Source: Polydactylus sextarius (Eukaryota; Chordata; Actinopteri; Polynemidae). From it: DNA of 64,000 bases. This document shows positions 1 through 47,199 of this stretch, one piece after another. The first letter of the stretch is position 1, and each line of letters begins with the position of its first letter. Made by a program: the position numbers and the translations under genes. The notes under the pieces were generated by a model. It searched no databases. It was not told the DNA's origin and saw nothing but the letters and a program-made list of their open reading frames with translations. The stretch is taken from positions 8,448,001 through 8,512,000 of the forward strand of contig CM028919.1 of assembly GCA_016801845.1 (NCBI GenBank). Reading direction: 5' to 3'.

Positions 1-2322
1 CCAGGAGCAGAGCAGCTTGTTGAGGTGGCTGACACACCTTTAGTCCTATTTGCTTCACTGAAGACACGTTAAACACTTCAAATGAATTGAAGCTGCTTGT
101 CTTTTTTTTTTCTTTCTTTCTTTTTTTGTACTCAAGGTCTTATTTTCATCACTTTCATCACAGAATCCAGCCTTTGAATTGCATCTTTTTCTTTTTTTAC
201 ACCTCAGTGTTGGTTGTATATAAAAAAAAAAAAATGGGAGCAGTGAAGTGGAGGCTCCCTTAACATCACCCTAATAGAGCCTTTTGTTTGTGGTGTGTGT
301 AATTATGTGTGTCTAGATTTGCACGTGCGCCTTAAGGAGGATTGTCGTGTCTTGGTGTGACCTCAGTTAACGCAAGGAAGGTTTTAATATATTTTCCTTC
401 AAGGCCGATATTACGCAGAAAGGATTACAAGACAATGCAGCGCGCACTTCACCGCCACAGCGTGTCTTTCTTTGCCATTTGAAAAGCAAATCTTATCTTT
501 CTGTGTAAAAAAGCCTGCATTATGTCAGCCAGTCCCCCTCTTAATTAATAATTACATAACCACACATAGCTATACTTTTTTTATTGTAATCTGCATCAGA
601 AGTTGGGGGCAATATTGTAGTTTTAATGATCTTTGAAAGCAGCACAGTGTAGGAGAAAACCTTAATATACTATTAACCCCTTAACAGGAACTGTCACAGA
701 GAATAATGTACCTGAAATAAATTGGCTCCTGCTCTTCAACCCTTTTGATTATAGTCATAACCCAGGTCTCCTTTGAAAGGTCACTCTTTAAATGTTACAT
801 CCAAAAACTTTAATATGATGAAAACTTTGTGTAATAGACATTGAACCAACTTACAGAGGACTTTTAAGCATAAAAAATGGATTATGAGGCATATAGTTGT
901 ACTTTTTGGGAGGAAAATGGCAACAGCTAGAGTCTTGTGTCGTGGATATGTGAGGATTGAGTCCAGTACAGACCAAAGCAGTACTTTAAGTAGCAATACA
1001 AAAGTGTCCTCAGTTTTTTTTTTTTTTTTTTTTTTTTAAAGCTGATAGTTGATTGGACTGCTGTTTGCGATGTGACAACACATTTGTAGTGATTTTAGTA
1101 ATATCTTCACCCAGAAGCAGAAGAATTGTTCTAAAGCAGTTAAGTGTAGCATTGTGGAGTTGAGGAGGTTGTGGAAAAACAAAGGCAGAGAAGACGGTTG
1201 AGGGGATGTCGAGTAGCTGAGCAAGGTTGTAAAACTGGAACAGCATGTGATGAACCTGAGGCACAAGCAGACAAAGTCTGACGAGGAACTGGCAAACACA
1301 AGGCGGTTACTAATAAGCACCAGAGTTGGTTGAATAGATAGTAGCATGTTGGCAAAGTGAGTGATCTGGCAAACACTAGAGCGTAGGAGCGGTCTCTTTA
1401 TACTGCTGGTGTTGATTAATGGTCACGTCTGCAGGTGGATTGGCAGCATGAGGGAGGCCGGACTCGCTTTGCTTTTCCTGACAACATGTCAATAAAATAC
1501 AATACTTGTACCGTAAATGCAAATGTGAACCATCAATATAAATCAGAGAAGCAGAAAGAGTCAAGACAAGAAATAGACAGTCTGTCTTCAAAGCTGACAA
1601 ACAATAGATTTAATTCCAGATTCATATGAAGTAGGTTTCTACTATGAGTTTAAACTGTATCTTTGTCCAACTAAACTCTCAGCTCACTGGTTTATCCTCC
1701 ACAAACACTCACTATTTCACAAGCTAAACTAAATTTTCTGCCATGTTTCTGTTCAGTTCAGTAAGACTACGCAGTCAGTGAACTAATCTTCTGAATAAAT
1801 CTTTTAAATGAGGAGATTCTAATGATTTGAAACACTAAAGAGAACGCCTTTGTGTATTAAAACTCTGCTCTTGCAAAAACTGGAAGATTATGACAAAGTT
1901 GTGCTACAGTATGTGACCTGTAATTTATGTAACATCACTCGAAGACAGACAGTTGCATTTGTATACGGCAGCTCAAATTATAATGACTGATTGTTCGTGG
2001 ACTGAAGCGTCTCCAAAACAAAATTATTTTTCACCTCCATTAATTTGTCAGATGAGTAATCGTACACAGACACACACGTGTGTGTCTCGTGTGACTAATG
2101 CTAACATCGCACTGTAAAGTGTGACACAAAAGCAGTTGCACGGTAATGCGTTTCAAAAATAGTACATGACATGCTGCTTATTAAAAAAAAAAAAGTTTTA
2201 TGAGGAGGTAACGTAGTTGACAAACCGTTGTACTTCAACATCTCCTCCTATGCGTATGAAAGTTGTGTTATGCAAAATAAAAAAATAAAATATCAATCAT
2301 CTGCATCAAACTTTGTTTCCAG
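1..2322 (+). other. intron upstream of the first visible ryr3 exon
   Basis: This is AT-rich sequence with poly-T/poly-A runs (for example 1014-1037 and 2181-2193). I see no exon with usable splice sites that encodes ryanodine receptor sequence. The open frames here are short and low in complexity. The acceptor for the first exon is the AG at 2321-2322, after a T/C-rich tract. No other gene is recognisable. Confidence 0.7.
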
Positions 2323-34955
<32,633 letters not shown>

Positions 34956-35005
34956 AATATTTGTGCTGTTTGCTCGGATCTGTTCATAAATATTAGATAT
35001 TCCAG

Positions 35006-35006
<1 letters not shown>

Positions 35007-35097
<91 letters not shown>

Positions 35098-35133
35098 CAC
35101 TATATATAACACTATATATAACACTATATATTT

Positions 35134-35204
<71 letters not shown>

Positions 35205-35240
35205 TAGATTTATATATGTATATAGAAAGAAAGAGAGAGA
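35007..35240 (+). repeat. compound microsatellite (AC)n-(AT)n-(GATA)n downstream of ryr3
   Basis: AC units occupy about 35007-35043, AT units 35044-35096, and three near-identical ATATAACACT units 35090-35130. GATA units occupy about 35136-35204. It directly follows the ryr3 transcript end, so it is outside the mature mRNA. Confidence 0.95.
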
Positions 35241-38200
35241 AAGTTAAAAGCTTGAAGATGGGAAGTTATTTGAGGCAACACCCTGTTGCGTCAAGAAGCA
35301 CGTTTCCGGGTTTTTCACCTTCAAAATAAAAGCCCAATGCATATACAACTCTTGATTCAAGGGAAACAAAACAAACCATCAGGTCCTTTCAACACACATT
35401 TAATAACGTAAGTTACGGTAGCATAGCTGTCATGGCCGAAGTGGCAAAGAAAGTGTAAAAGTGTTTACAGAGTAAACAAAGATAAGAAGGCAGGACGGCG
35501 ACAGAATAAGAGCAATGGACTAGGATGAATAATTGGCGTGAACTGCAAGAGGAGAGATGTCCGACTGATGGTGACCTGGCGCTGTTGTTGAACTAGTAAG
35601 ACTAAATTATGTGCTTACGATCTTTATCTAGAGTGTTTGAGCTTTATTGAAGTCACCACGACTTTCTTTGTCTTTACCTGGTCTGAAGACAGAAGTCGTG
35701 TTAGACTTTGTTTGTCGGTAGCTTCCGGGCTCACTCTCTCTAACTAGTAGACAACAGGTGAAAACACAAATGACAGAGGCTCTAAAAGGTTGCAGCCTTT
35801 ATTTCTTCATCCTGTCTTGCTCATGTACTGGTAAACTTAATTCATCTATATTTTCTCCTGTTGCTCAGCTGCTTCTCATCCTCCTTATGTGCACTCTCTG
35901 TACGCACCGAAAAACTGGTGCTGGTTCCTCACTCTTGCTTGACCACTCACTCACACACACACACACACACACATTGAGCCGTTCATAATCGGAGATGCCT
36001 TTTTTCTTACAACAGCCAGTATAGTTGACTTATCAACATGGGCATGTGTATTACTGAGACTCAGATTTTTACCTCGACTGTAGGAGGACCCCTCGAGAAA
36101 AATCTAAAGATAATCTAAGCTTAAAATCCATAAATCATTAAGGTTATCCACATATTTTCAAAATAAGGCATCCATTGTGTAGCCTTTAGCTTTATTTTAT
36201 TTAAACATACCCAAAACCTCAACGCTATAGCATAACTATGAACTTCCTGCAGTTTTTAATTACAATGTGGTAGGAAGCAGCGGCTGAGCCGATTTGCACT
36301 TCTAGTTGGTCAGAAAGGTAGGACAGGGCCTCAGCAGGCTGCATGATGGGAGTTTTAGCCTTATTACCCATGGTGCCACCTGTCAGCTTCCATCATGTCA
36401 CCACACCTCAGGCACCACACAGTGCTGCAGCCTGCTGCTGAGAGCAACTTTTTGTCTCTTCACCTCCTCGACTTGCGCCTGCACATCTCTGGCCATGTTG
36501 ACTGAGTTTTTATGGTCATCGCACCTGATGAGTGACTTTTTTTTTTTTTTTTTAAATTAAAATGCCTCATTCTTCAACACAGTAATTAGTAATGGCATGG
36601 TTAAAAAGCAATATTTATAAGTAATTGTTTAAAAAAAAAAAAGAAGTCAGGAGTGTCATACATTTGTGAGTATTTCATAAATTGTCTCACATACTCTGGG
36701 TAAGGCAATAAAAAAAAAAAACAACAGTGGAAACTCAATTTAAAGTTTCAGATATTATATTCTATGCTTTAACAAGCAAAGGGGCTCCTGCATTATTTAG
36801 CATATTATTTGACCATTATGGCAAGAGAAGAAACAATTGTGTGAAAACATGTATATGATCATTCTTGGTAATTTGACATAATGAAAGCTGTGGGAAGCAA
36901 TTCCCGGCATGAAATAGCAACAATTAAGCCATCCAATAACTGGAGACAGAATTATACCTATTAAATTCTAGTTTCCCATTGTTAAGTTTGGTGGCTGCAA
37001 AATGAGATTAGTCCTTTAATTTCCATCTTTTCATCTCAAATGTCATATTGAGGGAATTAATATTTTTCATGCTTTGTAGTTTCATGGTTACATTCTGTTT
37101 CTAATAAACCAGACAGGCCTGAAACATTGTTATATAATGCACACACAGCTAACACATAATCTGGATCCACATCATTTATCCAGTTTTAGTAAAATACAGA
37201 GATTACTGCAGGATAAAAAAATTATAGATTATAAATTCAAGAAAATATACAGTTTTTCCTGTTCTTCAAAGACAAATATAAAAAGAGGAAAAAACATTTG
37301 TCTAAAATGTTGCTTTTTGGCAGCTTAATTTGAAGATATTGTTCCCCTTACTGTGCCACATTCAGTGTCCACTTAGGTTTATTTTTTGTGTGTTATCTCA
37401 AATAAAATGATGCATGATTTGCATTGCATTACTGTAATGTCTGACCTCTGTTCTTCTCACCATATGAGTCCTGTAAATAACCTATTGTTGATGTAATCCT
37501 GCTGAAAGTTATATCCAGCCATTCATCACACCCACCCCGTGTGGTGCAGGATGCTGAGGAGTGACAGATAGATTGGGAAAATAAAAGGGAAAAAAAAAAA
37601 CAGAGCAGCTTGAGTCACAATCCATGCCGTCATCTGCAGCTGGCGACCTGCGGAGAAAACTCCAGCTGGTGACGAGACACTGCATATGGTCCCGTTGATG
37701 CATCCTGCCAGTGTATGAGCATTTTGTGCCACATGACACAATAAACTACACCTGAACAGCTGAACCAGGTGTGTTTAGAGAAGAAAAAAATGCAATTTAG
37801 ACAATGTCCCCTCTGTGTAATTAAGATGCAACTAATTCCACTTTGTCGTACAAATTTGTAGGACAGCAAGTCATTTATCTTTAACTGTGATTAATATTGA
37901 TAACCTGCGCATTTATTTAAAAAATACCAAATATTCTGCATGTCATCCATTTTAAATGATTTATTTCATGTTGACCCTTTTTAAGGCAATAGAAAACATG
38001 AAAGCAAACACAAGTCTTTTTACTAAATCATATATGGGCAGTTAGACTTTTCTTAGGCTCTGTCGGTATGTGATCTTATTATGTAAAACTCAGGTTTATC
38101 AAGTGAGATACTGCAGATATTAAGGTCTACTGAGAAATGTTGATTCACTTAAACAAACGATCTGTTGCTAATAAAAGCAGATCGTGTCAAATGTTGAAGC

Positions 38201-41200
38201 GGCCAATTAAAACACAGCCTCAGGTCACATTCCTATAAAAAAATTAAAATAAACAAAATATGGAGCTACATACACACTCATCTGACCAGGAAGTGTATGA
38301 GAATTATATGCATTCATATAAAGTTCAAATAAATACAGTTAAGAAATTAGTTTAAAAAAATATAGCATGGATATGAGGTGAAGCGGGGTGAGAAACAATT
38401 TTTACCTGCAAATTATTTAGCTTAATTCATTTGTTTATTGTAATCTATTAACCGGCTGCCACTGTGTGAAACAAAAATAAGCAGTTGTACATTAAATAAG
38501 AAAAGCATTTTGTTTGAAATTAGTGGTTGCCTGTGTGTGACACACAAAACTATCTGTCTTCACACACTGCAGCTCTGCCAGCCACATCTTTGACAGATGT
38601 GTTCCTCCCTGAGGCACACTCAGCATCAATAAAGTTTATGTGCAATTTCAAATGTGTGTGTGGGTGAGAGAGAGAAAGATTGACCAAGGTGGATGGTGAT
38701 GTTGAAGAACAAAGGTAAAAAAGTTAACCAGTATTATGTGGATTTAAAAGTTACCAGCAGGTGTAAAAAAAAAAAAAAAAAAAAGAGAGTTAAAGGATTA
38801 AACCATGTACAGTTTGAACTTGGAGGCTTCATTCTGTGAATCCAGACATCTGTCTATGAACTTGTGAGACCTGATTGGTCTGAACTGTGGCCTCAAGGAA
38901 GCTTTGATGAGAAGTCAGTGTGACTGGTTGAAACCGTTCATCTCCTGGTGTCACTGACTTTCAGCAGCGAGTGTGACACCCTGGTCTTATGTGGCCTTTA
39001 TGATGTGAGGACTGCAGGTCTTTTCTCAGTCTATTTGAATGACATGTAAAGCCCCATTTTGAGGATCTGAGCTGCTTTTCCACCAGCTGCAAAACTGCTG
39101 CTCTGATAAGTCAGAGTTGTTTAAACTGAAAATGTCTGAGGGCTCAAAGCACAATTTATTAGAGTTTCTTCTGATATTTTTCTAGGACACACATGTTGAC
39201 TGAGGGACTTTGTAGCTTGTTTTTGGTTTTGGAAACTTGGGAATCCCATCACTCACTGTTGTCTATAAAAGAAAAGAGTGTCTTCCGTCAACTCCTATTT
39301 ATTTCATTCTTCAAGACAGATTCAGACAGACACCCTACACAAACTAATGTGTCTTATGTGTGTGCACATCACTTAAAAGTGTATGCTGCCAAAGCAATGT
39401 TCTACATGAAAATGAAACCACAAACTGTTGTGTTGTGCTGAAATCCAGATAGATTAAATAATCAATTTATATTTCCAGCACCTCACAAGTACCTGAACAT
39501 CATCTCTGCTTTAATGGACTGTAGTGTCCTTGGATTTCTGCTGCGAACAAGGTCTTAGGTTCTTGTCCAAAGGATCTGTTACATATCCAAGGTCAGACAG
39601 AGGTACTTTAGCCCATGACTGTTGAGTAACTGAATGCTGCTGGGCCAGCAGAGAAGAGGGACAGTGATGCGAGGTGAACGGTGCTGAGCGAGGGTTGAAG
39701 TGAGCTGAACAGGCTGCTTCGTACTCTATGGGTGTTCTATTGCGCTGATATGGCAGGGGGCAAATCAAGTACAGATCCAGCTCTGACATCAGGCCAAACA
39801 TACCTGGAAAGGACAGATGGAGAGGTGAGTTTAGAGGCTTGGACAACGTATCACATCTATAGCTTGGATTTTTTTGATAAAGTGTTTGTGGATAAACAGA
39901 AGATCTGTATTCTAGATGTTAAATGGAAGGGTCGTTATTTTGTGAAAATCACAAGACAGTTTTTTTGTTGAATTGAGAAGATCAAGACCTCTTTCATGTC
40001 TGTCCATTAACACTAAATATAGCACTAAAGACTGGTCCAAGGGCAACAAGATCCACCTTCCAGCACCTCTAACAGTGATGTTCTAGCAGAGCAAGAATTT
40101 TAGAGGCAATCTCTGTGGTTTAAGCTTTGTTAAGCGAAATTGCTGTTGACAGTAACTTGATGAAAGAATGAAAGCATCACACAGAGGACCAGAGACAACA
40201 TCGAGAAAGAAAGAACATGTGAGAGGCAGGGGAAGTCACAGATGGAAGCCTATCAGGCGTATCACCACCTTACTTTTAATCTGACCTCACGCAAACCCCA
40301 TCTGCTGTTTGTCACCAAAGACAATCTCTGCTATATAGGAAACAGTGCAAAAACATGAAAAGTTTTGTTCCAACTAGTAAACTCAGTCGGAAGAAGCATG
40401 TGAGAATTATATTCTGCCTGCAACAATAACAAAGAGATGGCTCCAATCAAGGTAATCATGCGGGAAGTTGTTGTCAATGAGTGTAAACATCTGTTTCCAA
40501 TCACCAGATTGTCTGTCAAAGTGCTGAAAGCTTCCTGCGAACATAGTTTTTTCCAAAAAGGATGCAAACTCTTTACAAAGATTAACCTAAATGCATTTTG
40601 ATCACACCGTGTGATTTGCACGGCAATGAAAAGACAAATTTTAATATCACTTAACACATGATGACGACAGTAGTTGTATGATTTAATCTTAAAATTAAAT
40701 TGCTCCTCTTGCCAGTGCATAATACATGTTGTTACCAGCAAAGATTATGAATTGGGTTTGGCGCTGGAACTGAAAAATGTGAGCGAAGGAAGGACACATA
40801 AGACATAATTCTTTCAAAAACAGATTTCAAGATCTCCATGCATTCTTCAGCTCAGTTACTCTTCCTTGGATGTTCACCAGTACTAAAGATGGGAAAAGGG
40901 AGCCCAGGTGGAACTTCTGTGCATGGCAATGGAGCAATCGTTCTTTCCTATAATGGTGGTACAAGTCACATAGAGAGAAGAGAACATTTGGTGGTTTTAA
41001 ATTGAGCAAATAAGTAATTCACATGTACAAAGAGTCATTCAAGTGATTCTATTAGGCTGCACTTGGGTACAACAGAGCTGTTAGCCAAATGCTGATATGG
41101 TTAGAGAATGGTCCCCCACTGCATGTGAACATAGTGTCATGTTTAGTGCTAATGAACTTAGCCTCAAGCCTGATTCCTCTTCCAACCATTTCTCCAATCA

Positions 41201-42399
41201 GAACCAGATTATATGAGGCACCTGTTCGTGTACATTTACTCTTTTTTGGCTCTCATCTGTCTCTGGTGGTGTTTGGTGTTACTGCTTTATAGTTAAAGTG
41301 ATCTCATTACATTGTCTGCCTTTTCAAGGTGCACTTCTAGCTGTGATCTGCCCATCTTCTCTCTGAGTTAATTCTCCTTACCAGAGATGGTGACTTGAGT
41401 CACAGTCAAATTTAACATTTTAGTAGTCATCATGTTGATTCTTGTTAATTCCTGTTCTACCCATCTTGGTACACCTGCTGCTGTGTTGCTCCTTATTGTT
41501 TTGTTTGGTTTCACAGTTTGTGGTTTTGTTTGAGATGAGTCATCCTTTTGCCTGTATTGTCAAACCAACAGGGTTCTTTGTTATTCTTTTCCTATTAGTT
41601 CAAACATTTACGGTCAAGCAGTGTCATAATTTGGGAGACAAGGCACCCATTGGTGAGGTTCCAGCATTTGGACACAAATATTTGTTGCATCCTTGGGCAC
41701 TCCTCAGGTGGCCTCGCTGTTGTTTGGTTTAAAGTTTCAGCTCTTGTGTTTAAGTCTTTTAAGCTGTGATTGCAATGAAACAGTTTTGTGTTCAGACACA
41801 CAAACACAAAGCTAAAACTATTTTGCAATCCACAAATATTCACCTTTAGTGCTCCCTTTGGATAGCCAGCCTTGCTACCATAAACACAACCAATATCTGG
41901 AATTTAATTGAGACATATTTTCAAAACTTACCCAGTTGTCTTCCTGCTTATTGTTTTCTCCAAGACCTCTGCTTTTGGTCTGTGAGTACAGAAGTTATAT
42001 TATACAGCTTCAGGGGCCCAAGAACACAGACGATAAACCTGCCCACTACTTCCTGATGCTTGGTGATGTGCAACTCTTTCACAATGTCTTTGCGCCTGCT
42101 CATATGCCTCCCAGCACAAATTCTCATTTTCTCTTAACATGTCTTCTCACGTGTTTGCCCTGACTTTGTACGCAATTGCTCCATGCTCCATGCGAAAATA
42201 CAAAACTCACCTTGAGTTCTTACCTCCCTAGCAGCCCTCTGACTATTTTATTGAACATTTTTTTCATTATTTTAAAAATGTGTCTTGCCTTATGTTGGCA
42301 ATGAGCCAATATGCCCTCATCATTTTACAAAAAAATCTTTCAAGGTTCTTGTGACAGTATTTCCTGCTATTGCTCAAGTTGTGTTGTTGGTCTACACCC
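35241..42399. other. intergenic DNA downstream of ryr3, no gene recognised
   Basis: AT-rich, with short simple repeats (AC at about 35949-35972, poly-T at 36538-36553, poly-A at 38766-38784). Open frames are short. The only one of mild interest is on the minus strand at 39511-39846 (see findings). No homology to aven or a muscarinic receptor, the genes next to RYR3 in mammals, was seen. Confidence 0.6.
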
Positions 42400-42560
42400 C
42401 ATTTTGTCTCTACCATGCTAATTGGTACACTAACATGTTCGCAATGATGGCTAGCATGTTAACATATTATTGTGTTAATGATCACTAAAATCTAAGTACA
42501 GTTCAGTTGACAGAAAAATGATACTACTATTTGACTATTAGCACATTTACTAGACTGTTA
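42400..42560. repeat. old copy of a percomorph-type repeat (GCTAACATGCTAAC-like)
   Basis: ACCATGCTAATTGG, ACACTAACATGTTCGCAATG and CTAGCATGTTAACAT appear in the order seen in a very common fish interspersed repeat. The copy is heavily decayed and the ends are uncertain. Confidence 0.5.
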
Positions 42561-42664
42561 AAAATGACAATGCACTTGATATAATAGTTACAATTAAAAA
42601 AGGATCTAATTCACTTTGACTGTGGTTCATGAATGACCTCTCTTTCATATTGGTGCTTGGGCAG

Positions 42665-42860
42665 GCAGCGCGTGTGCGTGCGTGTGTGTGTGGTGTTTAC
42701 ACACTCACATTGTGGAGACCTGTCACCCTTATGGGGACAAAAAGCAGGTTCCCATAATGTAAAAAACATAAAATTAAGGTGAAGACATGACTTAAGGATT
42801 GGTTAAGCTTAGGGTCAGGTTTAAATAAAGGTTAGACAAGTGGTAGCAACAATTCAGATC
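42665..42860. repeat. degenerate fish repeat with GT tract and TGTGGAGACC/GGGGACAAAAAG core
   Basis: A GT-rich start is followed by CACTCACATTGTGGAGACC, ATGGGGACAAAAAGCAGG and a TTAGGGTCAGG region. The combination recalls the widespread teleost repeat with a GTCCCCA/GTTAGGGTTAG body next to a dinucleotide run. An apparently related copy, in inverted order, lies at 57749-57955. Confidence 0.5.
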
Positions 42861-45585
42861 TCCAGGTTTTCCAGGAAAAGTGTGTGTGCATGCATGTATA
42901 GTCAAAACAAAATGTTTTGACCTACTAGTGGGAGTATCAAGGAGTCCTTGAGCCTCAGCGCTAATGTGGCTAATAAAGACGCAGGCACGTCTCTAGAAAC
43001 ATTTAACTACCACAGTTTTACTGCATTTTTGTTACACTTATCTATTATATTATCTTATAATCATTGTGGCTTCAGTGTAAACCCTTTCATTGACTTCAAA
43101 CATATTTCTGTGCAAAAATCATTTTGTCAAGCTGCAGTTGCGCGACCACCTGGGGCACAACCGGGTGAGTGATGTTTGTAGAGAAGCTGCTGTAGCAGAA
43201 GCTGGAAACCTGGACACGGAGTGTAGCTGCTCCAACAAATGGCAGCCTCTATATCTCTTTGCTGCCCTGAGGTGAATAAAGAGGTTTGTGATTGTGTAAT
43301 TTTACCCTAGACAACACTGAAAAAGGGAAAACAAATACAGTAATGTTGTTTTTGATCCAGTGTGGAATCCTCAAGTGCGCTCCATAGGTAATTTCAACAT
43401 GACATGAGCTTATAAAGGCAATTTACTGTTGTTTTTCACTTGATTTCATTGCATTGTTTTTGCCTTTGCCCTTGGCAGTTACTTTAGACAGCTTTAGGTT
43501 ATTGTGCACATAAAACCAAAGCAGGCTGTTGTCACCAGAGTTCAAAACCAGTATTATCTGTTATGGGTTTTATGGCACCCCAGTTCTCTTGCTGAGATAA
43601 ATGGAGCAATAAGTTATTGAATAAAGATACTATTGTGACTGCATTATCTGTCTTGTGAATATTTCAAGTCTGTTATTTTTGACTGCAGATGAAACATTGG
43701 TATTAATGATACGACAATCATCAACCATGAGGTTGCAGTTGCCGTTGAAGATTGAAATCGTGGTAACCACTACATCTCTGAAGCTGATAAATTACCAGCA
43801 ATGATTCAGGTCATAATAACTGCTATTCTTAGTCTGCAGCTTTTGATTTTGACCTCAGATGGCACGACGGCCGGACATGGTGTCCTTTTCACTTTCACTA
43901 TGTATGTACAAACAAACAGGAGCTCAATTTCTCAATTTCTATTTTCTTCATCAACATCTTTGCTCCACATGCATGTTTCACAGCTGAAATATAATTTTTA
44001 TACACCAAGATCAAACGCAGCGGTTTTTGTACGGTTATTGAAATTTTGTTTATAGCATCTTCTAAAGATGTCCATCCAAAACTTGACCTTTGAGGCACAA
44101 ACCTGAGTAAGTTATCCAAAGTGGCTCCCATGGATTTTCCTCTCTTATCACTCAACTCCACGGCTTAGTGCAACTTCAACCAATTAGCACACAGCACCAC
44201 AGGAAAGTGAATCTCATCAATAAACCATGGCACATTATTTAGGAAGGAAATTAAAGATTCATGCTCAAGAATCTTAAAAAGAACAAGTATTGCACTTCAA
44301 ACCATCAAAGTGCACTTTATGAATTAGCCTTGGTTCGTCCTCAAACTTTTAAAGATATGTCACTTTTAATATTTACACAGTGGCCCAGCTGTATGAGGCC
44401 ATACTTCTGACAGTCGATGCATCAGGAGTTCTCAGCAGTCGGGGAGGCCATCTGTGTTTATTTTCCATTAACACTGACTCTCTGATCTCTCTCCTCATCA
44501 TCAAGGATACAATTTACATTATATGTTTTAATTAATTATTCAAAGATATTGGAATAGGCTCCTCACTAATGAGGAAACTTACGTGCTGTAGTTACTGATG
44601 TATATTTTCTAGCATGCCAATACACTTATTCAGCAACAGTATTTCTGACTATACGTGCTTAAATCATCTACGTATACAATGCACAGGTAACATAAGGCTA
44701 AGCACAGCGGGGTTCAACTCAGACGGGTGAATTCAGCGAGGCTTGTGTGATTTAATGCCAAATTCATGAGCTAGACTTGTGTATGCAAGAGCAAGTCATT
44801 TGCTGGTGTACAGTGGGATGCTAAATTGTCTGTGTGGAGGATGAGGGACCACATGATGGGCACTGGCTGCTCGCCCAAAATAAACACCTTATCACAGAGT
44901 TGGTTGTAGGTAAACGGCCCACAGGCTTCAGCCCACTGAGGACTCCTGACAGACATCTCACCCAATTAGCATTCGGCACCTTGCCTACTGCTTTGGGCAA
45001 CAAACCCTATTTTAATGTAGTGCAATCTTCATCAAGAACAAGCAGAGTGACTATTACCTGTGCTAAGTATATTTTAGCGAATTGTCGTTAAAAGTTTGTA
45101 GATTTTAAATGTGCACAAGACAAAAGGCCAAAATGGTGTCCGGTGGTGGAAGTAATTAAAATAACAATGAAAATCATTTAGCATGGATTAAATCAAAAGT
45201 TACTCATTGAGTCTCATTCAGTCTGCAGGTGCATGATGCCACAGCGTGGAGGATGGGTCTCATCAGGTGCCTGGAACCAATCTACGTCCTCACAGCTTCA
45301 CGTCTTCTGAAGGATGTGATAATGATGCTGCTTCGATTCACTCGTTCACGGAACACAAACTTCATCTCCTTCACTCCCTGTACTAGAATGATATGCATAC
45401 GTATATTTGTAAAACATGCTTATACAACTGTGAACTTTATTGTTTGGATGGTTATGTTATTTATGATAATGAGAAGGGATTGTTCTCTCAACCTCTTATT
45501 TAGCATTTTCTACATCTGTTCTGATGAATATTTTTAATTAACCATGGCTGTGAAAACAATGTGGAACATGACAAGTGTCGTTAAC

Positions 45586-45617
<32 letters not shown>

Positions 45618-47199
45618 CAAAAAAAACAAATTGGGGAATTTTATTTTAGATCAAACCCTTGTTACGATGCGGGTGACTTTCATGATGATAGAGTGTTTCC
45701 ATCTTACGTGCTCTGCATTTCTAGCAGATGATAACAGAACTCATATGAAATTTAAAATAAAGCAGACCTATAGATCTTTGTGATGGATCACCTGTCTAAA
45801 TGTTTTAAGTCTCAATCCGGTCTAATAACGCGTGCTCTGGAAAATACATGTGGGTAAAGTAATGTGTATAATTTGTAGGTAAATGAATAAAACATGCAAA
45901 AACCTCTGTCATGGTCTGAAGGGCAGAATCCAAGGTTAAGACAGTGGACGGTAGTGATCAGATCGTATGGAAATTCTTCAGATGTCTGAATCTTTTATTC
46001 TCACTGCAATAAGTAGTTAAGCACATAGTGTGTTTGTAAAGAAAAGGAAAATTCAAAAGGACACAGGATTTTTATTCGAAGCAAATTTTATTTGAATTTA
46101 TTCTTGGCCACTAGGGTAATGACAGGTTTAATAAATACTCAGTGGAGAAATAATAAGCAGGTTTACACAACAAATTTGTATTTACATATTTAAGTTAATC
46201 AACTTTAAAAAGGTCAATTAAAGCAACAGTAGGAAAGCAGCAGAACAGGTAACAAAATATTGTTAATTTGACTTAAACAGACTGAGGCCTATTAATTTGA
46301 CTCAGCTGATGATATTTTCATCCCTCCTGGGCCGTGCTGTTTTTAAGCTGTCCCCAGGTGACATTAGCAATTTACCCATGGGCTTTTTCAGCCTAATGTG
46401 CTGGCAAATTACTGCCAAACAAATTGAGAGATAAGTCACAACAGAGGCTTCAAGTAGAAACCACTACTTTTTGCAGCTCAGTGAATTTTTCCACTCACTC
46501 AATAGGAACAAGATCCTAAATTCATGGCTCACGTCTCAAAGTTTCACTATAAAGGGACTGACAAAGGAATAGCCTATTAAGCCGTTGTTGGCCAAACATA
46601 TGTGTAGGTACAATTCTGTGTCCCTCGGGTACCATTAGAAAGGGTGGCTACGTTGGCCTCTTGTCCCAGTAAGGGGCTAAGCTTGTGTAATTTGTGTCTA
46701 CAGAACAGTTAGCGGAGTCAGTCCCACCATGTGGCTGTGTCATGGTCTTGCCGAGCTCCGATAATGAGGCAGGTTGCCTCATTAAAAGCCATGAGGCTTG
46801 CACACAAAAGAACCTGACATCAAAAGCCTCCACGCTGCCTTTAGCATGCCTCTGCTACACACATGCTTTTGACCACAGTACCAACGCCACAATATTAAAG
46901 TCTCATAAAAGACCTCTCCACTGTTGCACCCGCTCTGTTGCTGTTGTCAGACTCCCGAAGGCAGCTCTGAAATAATTAATGATTCTTTTCTATTTACTAA
47001 AAAATATATAGAAATAGAGAAAAAAATGGGCTCTTCTTCAGGTTGTGAGGTAGTAAGAGGCAGCCATGTTTCACATCAGCGATTGGTTTAATTTTGCCAC
47101 CACACTTTGTTAAAACATGTTGTTAACATAGGTGTGAAGTATGAAAGACTGTGCTTCACTTCTTTTTTGGTTTTGAATGGTAAAAGCTGCGATGATCTA
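42861..47199. other. intergenic DNA, no gene recognised
   Basis: Includes a poly-A run at 45586-45614 and otherwise complex AT-rich sequence. A stretch with more balanced composition at 44820-45010 and another at 46290-46960 might be conserved regulatory DNA. This cannot be judged from one sequence. Confidence 0.5.

Noticed and set aside
40331..40741. 136-codon open frame on the minus strand
   Set aside because: Longest in the gene-poor stretch, but AT-rich codon use and no recognisable motif suggest chance in AT-rich DNA.
43130..43275. CTGCAG followed by a short open segment and GTGAGTG, then AATAAAG
   Set aside because: The open part between acceptor and donor is under 40 nt and cannot be tied to any gene. 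Not supported as an exon.
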